Assembly (NCBI GenBank): GCA_903944255.1
Contig: CAJARE010000356.1
Span: forward strand, 1 to 8,877
Source: an uncultured beta proteobacterium
Lineage (GTDB): Bacteria > Pseudomonadota > Gammaproteobacteria > Burkholderiales > Burkholderiaceae
DNA: 8,877 nt
Reading direction: 5' to 3'
Position 1 is the stretch's first letter; each line of letters begins with the position of its first letter. This document shows positions 1 to 6,252 of the stretch, one piece after another. The notes beneath the pieces were generated by a model. The model worked only from the letters and a program-made list of their open reading frames with translations. It was not told the origin of the DNA and made no database searches. The position numbers and the translations under genes were made by a program.

Positions 1-42
1 CAACTTTGCATTGCGCAGAATGCTGAGAAGTTGATCGTTCAT
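1..42 (-). CDS. 5' end of a gene leaving the window (possible sirtuin)
   Basis: An ATG on the minus strand opens a frame of 14 codons that stays open to the window edge and reads MNDQLLSILRNAKL. It begins 5 nt after the stop codon of the 74-residue membrane protein, which suits the next gene of the same minus-strand operon. The amphipathic LLSILRNAKL stretch resembles the helix that precedes the nucleotide-binding loop in Sir2/CobB NAD-dependent deacylases, but 14 residues cannot establish a family, so this is only a guess. There is no strong Shine-Dalgarno sequence, so translation may be coupled to the gene before it. Confidence 0.4.
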   Translation of the reverse strand, partial: MNDQLLSILRNAKL

Positions 43-47
43 GTCAC

Positions 48-272
48 TCAAGAGGCGCTACCGTTAAACACCAAACTCATACCAATCCAAAGAATGATGA
101 AGGCGATGAGTATGGTAGATCCAATTTTTTTGAGAAAGTATTCCAAGCTATCCATATAGACTGTGTCGCCTCTTCCAAAGTAATGGTCGAATCGTTTCCA
201 GAAAAGGCGCCCAACTACTAATGGAAGGAGGATGGCAATAATGCCAAAAATGATAGTAAAAGTAGAGCTCAT
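48..272 (-). CDS. Small two-helix membrane protein, function unknown
   Basis: This 74-residue protein has two clear hydrophobic segments at about residues 5-22 and 50-69. They are separated by a polar, charged loop with KRFDHYFGRGD and a LEYFLKK stretch. It is most simply an inner-membrane hairpin protein with both ends on one side. An AGGAA ribosome-binding sequence lies about 10 nt before the ATG. The gene follows the LigI-like amidohydrolase by 31 nt on the same strand and is followed 5 nt later by another start, so it probably sits inside an operon. I do not recognise the family. It has no catalytic motif, and its composition matches the surrounding genes. Confidence 0.7.
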   Translation of the reverse strand: MSSTFTIIFGIIAILLPLVVGRLFWKRFDHYFGRGDTVYMDSLEYFLKKIGSTILIAFIILWIGMSLVFNGSAS

Positions 273-303
273 AAAAATACGATTCCTGAATACAAGGGCG
301 TAC

Positions 304-1224
304 TTAACTTAGTACGGGGAAGTCGTAAAGGATACAGGGGTTATCCACCAAGATCGAATTTCTGAGGGCTGGGTCCTGAACCCAGTCTCCAAAGAGGTCG
401 CATAGGTCAGCATCGTGTGGCATTTGCTTCTTGACCATCACATGGGGCCAATCACTGCCCCAGATTAATTGATGGGGATTGGCTGCAATGACGGCATCAT
501 TGAAGGGTCGCATATCAGCATATGGCAAATCACCATCACAGATTCGATAGGGCCCAGTCATCTTGACCCAAGCTTTCTCCTGACGCATCAGCTCAAGCAT
601 GCCTTGAAAGCCTAAATCATTTACTCCATGTTTTGCATGGGAATAGCCAAAATGACCAAAGACTAGGTCCACAGGAAAATCCTCAAACACCTGAGTCAAG
701 TTTGGATATTCATTGACATGCATCAGTAGCTCGAGATGCCAACCGAAAGGGGCGATTCGTTTGGCTAGGGTAGTCAGATATTCAATAGGCAGGCCTGCAC
801 TTTTATCTGCAACATCGACAATATTGCAGCGAAGTCCACGTACTCCAGCAAGATGTAGCTTCTCAAGCTCTAGATCGCTGCTGTTGTCAGCAATAACGGC
901 AATACCACGAAATTTTTGAGGATCACTCGTAAGCGCAGCGAACATCGCACGGTTATCGCTACCGTAAACACTGGGCTGTACTAGTACTGCACGATCTACT
1001 CCTAATTGATTGAGTAGACCGTTATAGCTTTGTAGTGTGGCATCAGGCGGCGTATAGATGCGTTCATCTGCATAGGGAAAGCGAGTGGCTGGACCACATA
1101 CGTGCGCATGACAATCGACAGCCCCGTTCGGAAATTGGATCTTAGGTGAACGAATTTCCGAGTCGGGTGCTTGACATAGGGGTGCTGAATTTTTATTGAG
1201 GCTCAATTGCTGCTTCTTTAGCAA
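304..1224 (-). CDS. Amidohydrolase-2 family lactonase (LigI-like, 2-pyrone-4,6-dicarboxylate hydrolase type)
   Basis: A TIM-barrel metal-type hydrolase of about 300 residues in the Amidohydro_2 family. The layout matches 2-pyrone-4,6-dicarboxylate lactonases: a PLCQAPDS lead-in at 15-22, the DCHAHVCGP strand-1 motif (D37, H39, H41), RGLRCN at 129-134, histidines 163 and 169, GHFGY at 190-194 and IWGSDWPH at 254-261 with the probable catalytic D258. By family knowledge it hydrolyses a lactone or cyclic ester in the cytoplasm; the actual substrate is inferred and could differ. No ATG or GTG precedes the conserved region. An in-frame stop lies just upstream, so initiation must be at the TTG at 1224, the TTG at 1206, or a rarer codon. 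The TTG at 1224 overlaps the Bug gene by 32 nt, which suggests translational coupling. The first internal methionine, near residue 94, is far too late. Confidence 0.85.
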   Translation of the reverse strand: MLKKQQLSLNKNSAPLCQAPDSEIRSPKIQFPNGAVDCHAHVCGPATRFPYADERIYTPPDATLQSYNGLLNQLGVDRAVLVQPSVYGSDNRAMFAALTSDPQKFRGIAVIADNSSDLELEKLHLAGVRGLRCNIVDVADKSAGLPIEYLTTLAKRIAPFGWHLELLMHVNEYPNLTQVFEDFPVDLVFGHFGYSHAKHGVNDLGFQGMLELMRQEKAWVKMTGPYRICDGDLPYADMRPFNDAVIAANPHQLIWGSDWPHVMVKKQMPHDADLCDLFGDWVQDPALRNSILVDNPCILYDFPVLS

Positions 1225-2200
1225 TCTTTTGATACTTCGCTATTTCTTCACGAACAAACTTGCTAAATTCAGCTGGGCTCATTGGCGTTGCTTTAATCCC
1301 TTTAGTTTCATAAGCAGTTTTCACTTCGGGATCAAGCATAGATTGATTGACGCTCTGATTAATCTTAGTCACGATAGCGGGAGGTGTTCCAGCGGGTGCC
1401 CATACACCAAACCACAAGCCAATTTCAAAATTGGGATAGCCTTGCTCAGCAATACTAGGAATATCAGGCACTGCGGCATTACGAGTTTTGCTGCTTACAC
1501 CTAGGGCGCGAGCTTTGCCGCCTTTTAGTTGTCCAATCGCCGTATCTAGTGGCGCCATATAAAAGGCTGTGCGTCCTGATATGGTGTCTTGAATCGCTTC
1601 AGGCGAACCTTTATAGGGAACATGAATCAACTTAATACCCATGAGTTGATTGAAATACTCCGCTGCCAGATGGGTGGAGCTACCAACACCAGCAGAGGCA
1701 AAGGTGATCTCTCCGGGTTTAGCTTTAGCGGCGGCCACTAAGTCACGAATGCTTTTATATGGACCATCTGCTGAAGTGATCATCACATAAGGCGTCTGCC
1801 CAAGAATGGCGACATCAATCAAACTTTTTAATGGATCGTAAGGTAGCTTCTTATAAATAGCGGGGTTAGCTGCATAAGATGCTGATTGCACTAGTAGGGT
1901 GTAACCATCCGGATCAGAGTTGACGACGACGCCTGTACCAATCAAACCTCCTGCTCCAGGCCGATTTTCAATAATGACGGACTGCTTCCAAGTTTCATTA
2001 AGGCTTTTAGCTACCACTCGTCCAGCAATATCAGCGCCAGAGCCTGGAGTGAGGGGCACCACCATTTTGACGGTTCGGTCAGGATAATTTTGTCCTGGGT
2101 TTTGAGCATGGCTGACATTCATAGTCAGGGCGAACCCCAAGCCGAAGGTCATATTGAGGATGATTTGGGCAAACTGCCCTGGGCGCTTAGTGATATACAT
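1193..2200 (-). CDS. Bug/TctC-family periplasmic solute-binding protein
   Basis: A 335-residue tripartite tricarboxylate transporter-type receptor. A signal peptide with a basic start and hydrophobic core at about 12-28 ends at a plausible SHA|Q cleavage site after residue 32. The mature part begins with the family hallmarks YPDRTVKMVVPLTPGSGAD (39-57) and ENRPGAGGLIGT (79-89), followed by VPYKG, SGR and IPSIAEQGYP. The family binds small carboxylates or related organic acids in the periplasm. These genes are greatly expanded in Burkholderiales and usually lie apart from the TctAB membrane subunits, as here. The ATG has a strong GAAGGAGA ribosome-binding site. It is the first gene of the minus-strand cluster, transcribed away from the enol-lactonase-like gene, so the ligand may be the substrate or precursor of the adjacent LigI-like enzyme. 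That link is inferred. Confidence 0.93.
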   Translation of the reverse strand: MYITKRPGQFAQIILNMTFGLGFALTMNVSHAQNPGQNYPDRTVKMVVPLTPGSGADIAGRVVAKSLNETWKQSVIIENRPGAGGLIGTGVVVNSDPDGYTLLVQSASYAANPAIYKKLPYDPLKSLIDVAILGQTPYVMITSADGPYKSIRDLVAAAKAKPGEITFASAGVGSSTHLAAEYFNQLMGIKLIHVPYKGSPEAIQDTISGRTAFYMAPLDTAIGQLKGGKARALGVSSKTRNAAVPDIPSIAEQGYPNFEIGLWFGVWAPAGTPPAIVTKINQSVNQSMLDPEVKTAYETKGIKATPMSPAEFSKFVREEIAKYQKIAKEAAIEPQ

Positions 2201-2204
2201 CTGG

Positions 2205-2212
2205 TCTCCTTC
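2205..2212 (-). promoter_or_regulatory. Strong ribosome-binding site of the Bug-family gene
   Basis: The minus strand reads GAAGGAGA ending 4 nt before the ATG. This is the strongest Shine-Dalgarno match in the window, and it fixes the start of the binding protein at 2200. It fits with a highly expressed periplasmic receptor followed by less well-initiated downstream genes. Confidence 0.75.
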
Positions 2213-2301
2213 AGTATTTTTATAGTTTCATTGGATAATCTACCATGCTCTCAGAATTACATAAATAGCAATATACAAAGATATAAAGAAAGCGCACATA
2301 A

Positions 2302-3117
2302 ATGACCCAAAATGCAAAAACCAACACAGTTCAAGTCAATGGACTCGAGGTAGCCTATCGATTTGATGGGCCCGAGAACGGCCATGTCGTTTTAATGGCC
2401 AATAGTTTGATGTCAAGCCACGCAATGTGGGACTGGAATGTGCCAGCTTTGACAGACCGTTATCGAGTGTTGCGTTACGACAAACGAGGTCACGGAGGCA
2501 CTCAAACAACGCCAGGAACCTATTCCATTGCGCAGCTAGCAGATGATGCAGTTGGCTTGTTAGATGCATTGCAGATCAAGAAGGTCCATTTTGTTGGTTT
2601 ATCGATTGGCGGAATGATTGGTCAGCAAATTGGCGCACGCTTTCCGGAACGTGTGTATTCCTTATCCCTATGTGATACCGCCAGTGAAATGCCACCCCGT
2701 AGCTTATGGGAAGATCGTTTCGAAACAGCGCGCAAAGAGGGTCTTGCTGGATTGGTAGATGGAACCATCAAACGCTGGTTTACTGATCCTTTTGTACAGC
2801 GTGCTCCACAAGATATTGAGAAAGTGCGTCAGATGATCCTGGAAACAGGTGTTGATGGCTACATTGGATGCGGTAGTGCAGTGCGAGACATGGCTCAAAC
2901 CACCATGCTGCTCAAGATTAAGACGCCTACATTAATTTTGACTGGCCGCCAGGACCCAGCGTGTACAGTAGAGCAGTCTATCGTACTCAATCGCATGATT
3001 GAAGGATCAAAGTTCGTCATCATCGAAGAAGCTGCGCATTTATCGAATATTGAACAGCCAGCAGTTTTTAATCAAACCATTCGTGAATTTATCGATTCAG
3101 TAGACGACGCACTATAG
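2302..3117 (+). CDS. Alpha/beta hydrolase, 3-oxoadipate enol-lactonase type (PcaD-like)
   Basis: A 271-residue alpha/beta-hydrolase-fold enzyme of the PcaD type. Visible features are the LMANSLMSSHAMWDW oxyanion region (31-45), the RYDKRGHGGT loop (58-67), the nucleophile elbow GLSIGG with S101, LTGRQDPAC with catalytic D218, and EEAAHLSNIEQP with catalytic H246. Length and the LLDAL-to-elbow spacing fit 3-oxoadipate enol-lactonases, which open the enol-lactone of the beta-ketoadipate pathway in the cytoplasm. A carboxylesterase with another substrate is possible, because no other pca genes are in view. The ATG at 2302 has only a weak AAAGAAAG ribosome-binding sequence. The gene is divergent from the Bug-family gene across 101 nt of AT-rich DNA that must hold both promoters; I could not assign convincing -35/-10 pairs there. 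Confidence 0.85.
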   Translation: MTQNAKTNTVQVNGLEVAYRFDGPENGHVVLMANSLMSSHAMWDWNVPALTDRYRVLRYDKRGHGGTQTTPGTYSIAQLADDAVGLLDALQIKKVHFVGLSIGGMIGQQIGARFPERVYSLSLCDTASEMPPRSLWEDRFETARKEGLAGLVDGTIKRWFTDPFVQRAPQDIEKVRQMILETGVDGYIGCGSAVRDMAQTTMLLKIKTPTLILTGRQDPACTVEQSIVLNRMIEGSKFVIIEEAAHLSNIEQPAVFNQTIREFIDSVDDAL

Positions 3118-3122
3118 TGAGA

Positions 3123-3158
3123 GAAGTATTTTTGAAGTAAATGAAGTGCCAAAGAAGT
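3123..3158 (+). repeat. Four phased GAAGT direct repeats before the HdeD-like gene
   Basis: The pentamer GAAGT occurs at 3123, 3134, 3143 and 3154. The start-to-start spacings of 11, 9 and 11 nt place alternate copies exactly 20 nt apart, so all four face about the same side of the DNA helix. They fill the gap between the alpha/beta hydrolase stop and the ribosome-binding site of the next gene. Such phasing is what direct-repeat operators of response regulators look like. Function is inferred, and chance remains possible in short AT-rich DNA. Confidence 0.4.
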
Positions 3159-3166
3159 ACCTTATT

Positions 3167-3171
3167 AGGAG
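3167..3171 (+). promoter_or_regulatory. Ribosome-binding site of the HdeD-like gene
   Basis: AGGAG lies 6 nt before the ATG at 3178. It decides the start against another ATG at 3173, which is out of frame and too close to the site. Confidence 0.65.
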
Positions 3172-3177
3172 AATGGA

Positions 3178-3756
3178 ATGGCTGACCCAACAATTGAGCA
3201 AGTAAAGCAAATGCGTACCGCAGTATTAGGTGCTGCAGCAAAGGTACCAGGCGCCTTAATTGGTCTGGGAATTTTATTTATCGTGCTTGGCATGGTTGGT
3301 ATTGCAGGCCAGACCCTGTTTTCTTTTGTGTCTATTAACGTATTGGGCGCCTTCTTAATTGTGGGCGGCATATTGCAAGGTGTTCACGCCTTGAAATCTC
3401 ATGGCTGGAAAAGCGTTGGTATTCAAGCGATCTTGGCAGTGTTGTATATAGCTTCTGGTTTGTATACTTGGGCATTTCCAATCCCAGCACTCGAAGTCAT
3501 TACTCTGTGGTTAGCAGCGATCTTTTTTGTTACAGGTTTTCTGCGCCTGGTATCTGCATTTCAACATCGTCTTTTTGGCGAATGGTTTTGGTTAGTGCTT
3601 TCATCGGCAATTTCCATCTTGCTAGGCGTAATGATTATGAATAGCTTCCCATCTTCCAGCTTGTGGTTACCTGGATTACTAATAGCAGTCGAGTTGCTAT
3701 TACAAGGCTGGTCAATGCTTTTCTTGGGACTAGCTGCACGCTCACTTACGAAATAA
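3178..3756 (+). CDS. HdeD-like DUF308 membrane protein
   Basis: A 192-residue integral membrane protein with six hydrophobic helices at about 24-44, 50-70, 80-100, 105-125, 136-156 and 162-184. They are arranged as repeated helix pairs with short Gly-rich turns such as GLGILFIVLG, GAFLIVGGILQG and FFVTGFLRL. This pattern, the length and the short polar N-terminus (MADPTIEQVKQMR) are typical of the HdeD/DUF308 family. In enteric bacteria HdeD is linked to acid resistance at high cell density; the molecular role is unknown, and transfer of that role here is only an inference. It starts 60 nt after the alpha/beta hydrolase and is followed by two more plus-strand genes at 37 and 21 nt, so it is probably part of an operon. 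Confidence 0.85.
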   Translation: MADPTIEQVKQMRTAVLGAAAKVPGALIGLGILFIVLGMVGIAGQTLFSFVSINVLGAFLIVGGILQGVHALKSHGWKSVGIQAILAVLYIASGLYTWAFPIPALEVITLWLAAIFFVTGFLRLVSAFQHRLFGEWFWLVLSSAISILLGVMIMNSFPSSSLWLPGLLIAVELLLQGWSMLFLGLAARSLTK

Positions 3757-3793
3757 TCAGCATTCTTAGCTATAGATTTGAAGAGTAACAGCC

Positions 3794-3979
3794 ATGACAA
3801 TGAAAAAAACAGATCTTTATAAAAATCAAGGATTGGCTGTTGCTAGTCGCATGAAGAACGCTGCCAAAGCCCCAAAACCAGGCAGCGCTGAAGATAAGGT
3901 CTTGAGTAAGAAAGAGTTAGCGAAGGCCAATCCCTTATTGGCATCATTGATGGGCAAACCTAAAGCTAAGTCTAAATAA
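3794..3979 (+). CDS. Small lysine-rich conserved-type hypothetical protein
   Basis: A soluble 61-residue protein with 14 lysines, one arginine and few acidic residues, so strongly basic. The N-terminal KKTDLYKNQGLAVASRMKNA may form an amphipathic helix. A Pro/Gly-containing linker, a second helix-prone stretch (SKKELAKANPLLASLMG) and a KPKAKSK tail follow. From memory, the KKTDLYKNQGL beginning resembles small proteins common in Betaproteobacteria, but I cannot name a function. Its charge would suit binding of nucleic acid or ribosomes. GAAGAG lies 8 nt before the ATG at 3794; the in-frame ATG two codons later is a possible alternative start. It sits between the HdeD-like and acyltransferase genes. 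Confidence 0.7.
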   Translation: MTMKKTDLYKNQGLAVASRMKNAAKAPKPGSAEDKVLSKKELAKANPLLASLMGKPKAKSK

Positions 3980-4000
3980 GTTTAGCTGCGTCTATATTTT

Positions 4001-5062
4001 ATGCGTCAGCAGCCACTTTTCTTAATTGATTTTCTGAAGCTGAGTGCTGCACTTTTAATTATTCTTCATCATTTGTCGAGTTACGGACAAATTGCAGAAG
4101 ATGCACGTAGTCTCTTGCCTGGACTAATGACTTGGCTGTTTGAGTATGGTCGTTATGCAGTGCAAATATTTTTGGTCATGGCAGGTTATTTGGCAGCTCA
4201 ATCACTGAGTCGCTATGCCACGATTAAATTTAGTGCGCAAAGCCTACTCAAGGTGATTCTGAATCGCTATCTTCGTCTCTTTAGTCCCTATACAGCAGCA
4301 CTAATTTTCACCATCGTCTGTGCGTATATTGCACGGCATTGGGTAAATGATGAATTCGTCGGCGAAACAGAGACTTTAGGTCAATTTTTAGCCCATCTCT
4401 TTTTTATCCAAGGCATCTTGGGATTGGATTCCATTTCTGCAGGCGCTTGGTATATCGCCATCGATTGGCAGCTTTATTCCGTCTTGGCTATTTTGTTGAT
4501 TTCTTTTCCCAGTTATCAGGCAGTCATTTGGGTGATCAGCATTTTGGCAGTGAGTTCATTATTATTTTTTAATCGGTCTGGAACTTATGAGGCCTACTTT
4601 ATTTATTTTATTGGGTCCTACAGCCTAGGTGTCTTGGCCTACTTAGCCAAAAGCTTTGAAAATCAGAATGTCAATCGTTTAGCTAAAGTAGCGCTAATTG
4701 TGATCGGGTTCATCATTGCAGCTTCTTCCTTCCAGCAGATTTGGTTACGAAACTTTTTAGCTTGGTTTGTGGCGATTGCTTTATTGCTATGGGGAAATCA
4801 TCCTTATCCCTCGATTGCAAATGGTAAATCATTTTTACTGAAGGCAATTGCTTGGGGAAGTTTGCGCTCCTACAGCGCATTTCTGATTCACTTTGCATTT
4901 ATTTTGCTGGCCAATACCTTGTATATCGCAACAGGTATGCATACTCATGAGAGTGGGCTATTGGCGCTCTCGCTGATGTTGGGTGTGGTGCTTTTCAGTA
5001 CAGTTGCCGCTAATTATTTATATCGCTGGATTGAGCTACCATCCCTCAGGCTCCAGGTTTAA
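4001..5062 (+). CDS. Acyltransferase-3 family membrane protein (OafA/WecH-like)
   Basis: A 353-residue polytopic protein with about ten membrane helices. The first helix carries FLIDFLKLSAALLIILHH (7-24) with the H23/H24 pair where this family has its essential histidine. QIFLVMAGYL (55-64) matches the family's FFVLSGFL segment, AWYIAIDWQLY (149-159) matches the WSLSVEWQFY motif, and FLIHF (294-298) and the terminal YRWIELPS (341-348) are also typical. Such enzymes transfer acetyl or other acyl groups across the inner membrane onto surface glycans or other acceptors; the acceptor here is unknown. No clear Shine-Dalgarno sequence precedes the ATG, which is 21 nt after the 61-residue gene, so translation may be coupled. 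The stop codon overlaps the darP stop on the other strand. Confidence 0.87.
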   Translation: MRQQPLFLIDFLKLSAALLIILHHLSSYGQIAEDARSLLPGLMTWLFEYGRYAVQIFLVMAGYLAAQSLSRYATIKFSAQSLLKVILNRYLRLFSPYTAALIFTIVCAYIARHWVNDEFVGETETLGQFLAHLFFIQGILGLDSISAGAWYIAIDWQLYSVLAILLISFPSYQAVIWVISILAVSSLLFFNRSGTYEAYFIYFIGSYSLGVLAYLAKSFENQNVNRLAKVALIVIGFIIAASSFQQIWLRNFLAWFVAIALLLWGNHPYPSIANGKSFLLKAIAWGSLRSYSAFLIHFAFILLANTLYIATGMHTHESGLLALSLMLGVVLFSTVAANYLYRWIELPSLRLQV

Positions 5063-5586
5063 AGCCCCATCTCTTTTAAAACGCGGAAAATTTCTCGGTA
5101 GGCTTTAGGAGGTTTGTCCTGCTCTTTTTCTCTGCGGGCATTACGTATCAGAGTGCGCATATTCTGAATATCCATATCGGGATATTGTTCGATCATTTTG
5201 GTAAATGCTTCATCATTTGACACCAAACGATCGCGATAGCTTTCTAAAAAATGGAGCTTAGCAGTTTCAGCCTTACTGACTCCCTGAATCGCATCTAATC
5301 GTTTTTGAATAGCATCAAGCTCGTCATCATCCAAGAAGCGCATCAATTTACCAAGATATTGCTTATGGCGGCGAATCGCTTCAAAACTTTTGATTTTATT
5401 GGTCTCCGCAATCGCCGTTTTAATTGCCTCATCTAGCGGAATCGTTTTCAGTGCATCACTACTGAGCGCAGCCAATACTTCGGCCAATTTCTGACGTTCT
5501 GTCATTTGGCGCTTTAACTCCGATTTGCTGGGCCCCTCATCAGGCTCGGCCAGCTTGGGAGTCCGATTTTTTTCATTGATGTGCAT
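5059..5586 (-). CDS. darP: DarP (YjgA, DUF615), 50S ribosome assembly factor
   Basis: A 175-residue charged, all-helical protein that matches the YjgA/DarP family along its length. It has PSKSELKRQM (19-28), a helix reaching LKTIPLDEAIKTAI (46-59), IRRHKQYLGKLMR (71-83) and a C-terminal block TLIRNARREKEQDKPPKAYR (145-164) followed by EIFRVLKEM. The family associates with late 50S particles and assists maturation around the peptidyl-transferase centre; this is known from E. coli. The start is the ATG at 5586, with only a weak upstream AAGA. It lies 39 nt downstream of the HTH antitoxin gene on the same strand and may share its transcript, although I see no reason for a functional link. Its stop overlaps that of the acyltransferase. 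Confidence 0.92.
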   Translation of the reverse strand: MHINEKNRTPKLAEPDEGPSKSELKRQMTERQKLAEVLAALSSDALKTIPLDEAIKTAIAETNKIKSFEAIRRHKQYLGKLMRFLDDDELDAIQKRLDAIQGVSKAETAKLHFLESYRDRLVSNDEAFTKMIEQYPDMDIQNMRTLIRNARREKEQDKPPKAYREIFRVLKEMGL

Positions 5587-5625
5587 GGTCTTATTTTAGA
5601 CGGGTATTAGGCTTCCTAAGCTTCC

Positions 5626-5937
5626 CTAGTTCATTTTTTGTTTAAAGAGCCTTAAGTCTGTGCTTGAAAAAAGCTGACTGCGCCCAATAACGGTATTAGG
5701 CTTCAGTTTTCCCGATTGCACATAGCGGCGCAAGGTAGGCAAGGAAACTTCAAGGTACTCAGCAGCCTCTTCTGCTGAAAAGGCCTCATTTTTTAATCTT
5801 CCAAATACTTGATCATGGCTATAGTCGGAATCTTTAAAGGCGCTAATGGCAATCAGTGAGAAAAATTTAATACGTTCTTTGGCTGTCATCTGCTTTACTT
5901 GTGCAAATAAATCTTCAGCTGTAATGGATTGGCTCAT
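5626..5937 (-). CDS. HTH-domain antitoxin of a toxin-first toxin-antitoxin pair
   Basis: A 103-residue protein. The N-terminal half (1-50) has helices around AKERIKFFSLIAISAF and a polar linker DSDYSHDQVFGRL. The C-terminal half (53-100) is an excisionase/MerR-type helix-turn-helix: FSAEEAAEYLEVSLPTLRRY, then VQSGKLKPNTVIGRSQLFSS and DLRLFKQK. The second part should bind DNA, probably the palindrome in front of the operon, and the first part may neutralise the toxin, as in other type II antitoxins. This division is inferred. GGAAA lies about 8 nt before the ATG, and the gene starts 15 nt after the toxin stop. The toxin-then-antitoxin order is like HigBA. A stand-alone regulator is the alternative. 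Confidence 0.8.
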   Translation of the reverse strand: MSQSITAEDLFAQVKQMTAKERIKFFSLIAISAFKDSDYSHDQVFGRLKNEAFSAEEAAEYLEVSLPTLRRYVQSGKLKPNTVIGRSQLFSSTDLRLFKQKMN

Positions 5938-5952
5938 CGAGTTTTCCAGTTC

Positions 5953-6252
5953 TTAATGGATAAATTTTTTTAGTTCAGTATAAAAATTTTCATGGCTAGC
6001 GACTTTGTAGAAATCAATCCATAATATTTTTAGACTCTGATCATCAACACCATACTGATAGGCAATTAAATACTTCTGTCTATTAAAGCGAAATTTGTAA
6101 ACACAAACATCATGTAGGTCACCAATCTTTTGTTCACCCATTTCAGGATTCTTACAGAGCGCTATCACCACGTCTTCAATCGCAAGTTGCAGAGGTTTTC
6201 TGGATTTTTTAACAAATTGTGCAAATGGTCGTTTGAATTGAATTCTTATGAT
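5953..6252 (-). CDS. RelE/ParE-family toxin with no canonical start codon
   Basis: The open frame from the stop at 5953 back to the in-frame TAG at 6253-6255 encodes 99 residues beginning IIRIQFKRPFAQFVKKS. KPLQLAIEDVVIALCKNPEM, KIGDLHDVCVYKFRFNRQKY, LIAYQY and IDFYKVASHENFYTELKKF follow. This is a complete RelE/ParE fold in the usual order and at the usual size (95-100 residues); such toxins are mostly ribosome-dependent mRNA nucleases or gyrase poisons. No ATG, GTG or TTG lies in the first 27 codons. The first normal candidate is the GTG at 6171, which would give only 72 residues and remove the first strand and helices. Either a rare codon (ATC, ATA or ATT at 6252-6241) starts it, or the start codon has been lost and the toxin is silent. 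The HTH antitoxin follows 15 nt later. Confidence 0.7.
   Translation of the reverse strand: MIRIQFKRPFAQFVKKSRKPLQLAIEDVVIALCKNPEMGEQKIGDLHDVCVYKFRFNRQKYLIAYQYGVDDQSLKILWIDFYKVASHENFYTELKKFIH

Noticed and set aside
713..919. Plus-strand open frame of 68 codons inside the LigI-like gene
   Set aside because: It lies wholly antisense to a well-supported enzyme, has low-complexity Ser/Arg-rich translation and no ribosome-binding site.
2201..2301. LysR-type T-N11-A operator or definite promoters in the divergent region
   Set aside because: The region is AT-rich with many partial -10 hexamers, but no hexamer pair with good spacing or clear dyad stood out on either strand.
3110..3119. CACTATAGTG palindrome over the stop of the alpha/beta hydrolase, followed by a T run
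   Set aside because: The arms meet without a loop, so no stable hairpin can form. The T run is separated from it and the next gene is close, so I do not call a terminator.
5607..5619. TTAGG-CTT-CCTAA hairpin between the HTH antitoxin and darP
   Set aside because: The stem has only 5 pairs and a 3-nt loop, and on the minus strand no T tract follows, so a Rho-independent terminator is not supported.
5953..6171. Toxin starting at the GTG at 6171 (72 residues)
   Set aside because: The family-like sequence continues 27 codons upstream in the same frame, so this start would remove the N-terminal part of the fold.
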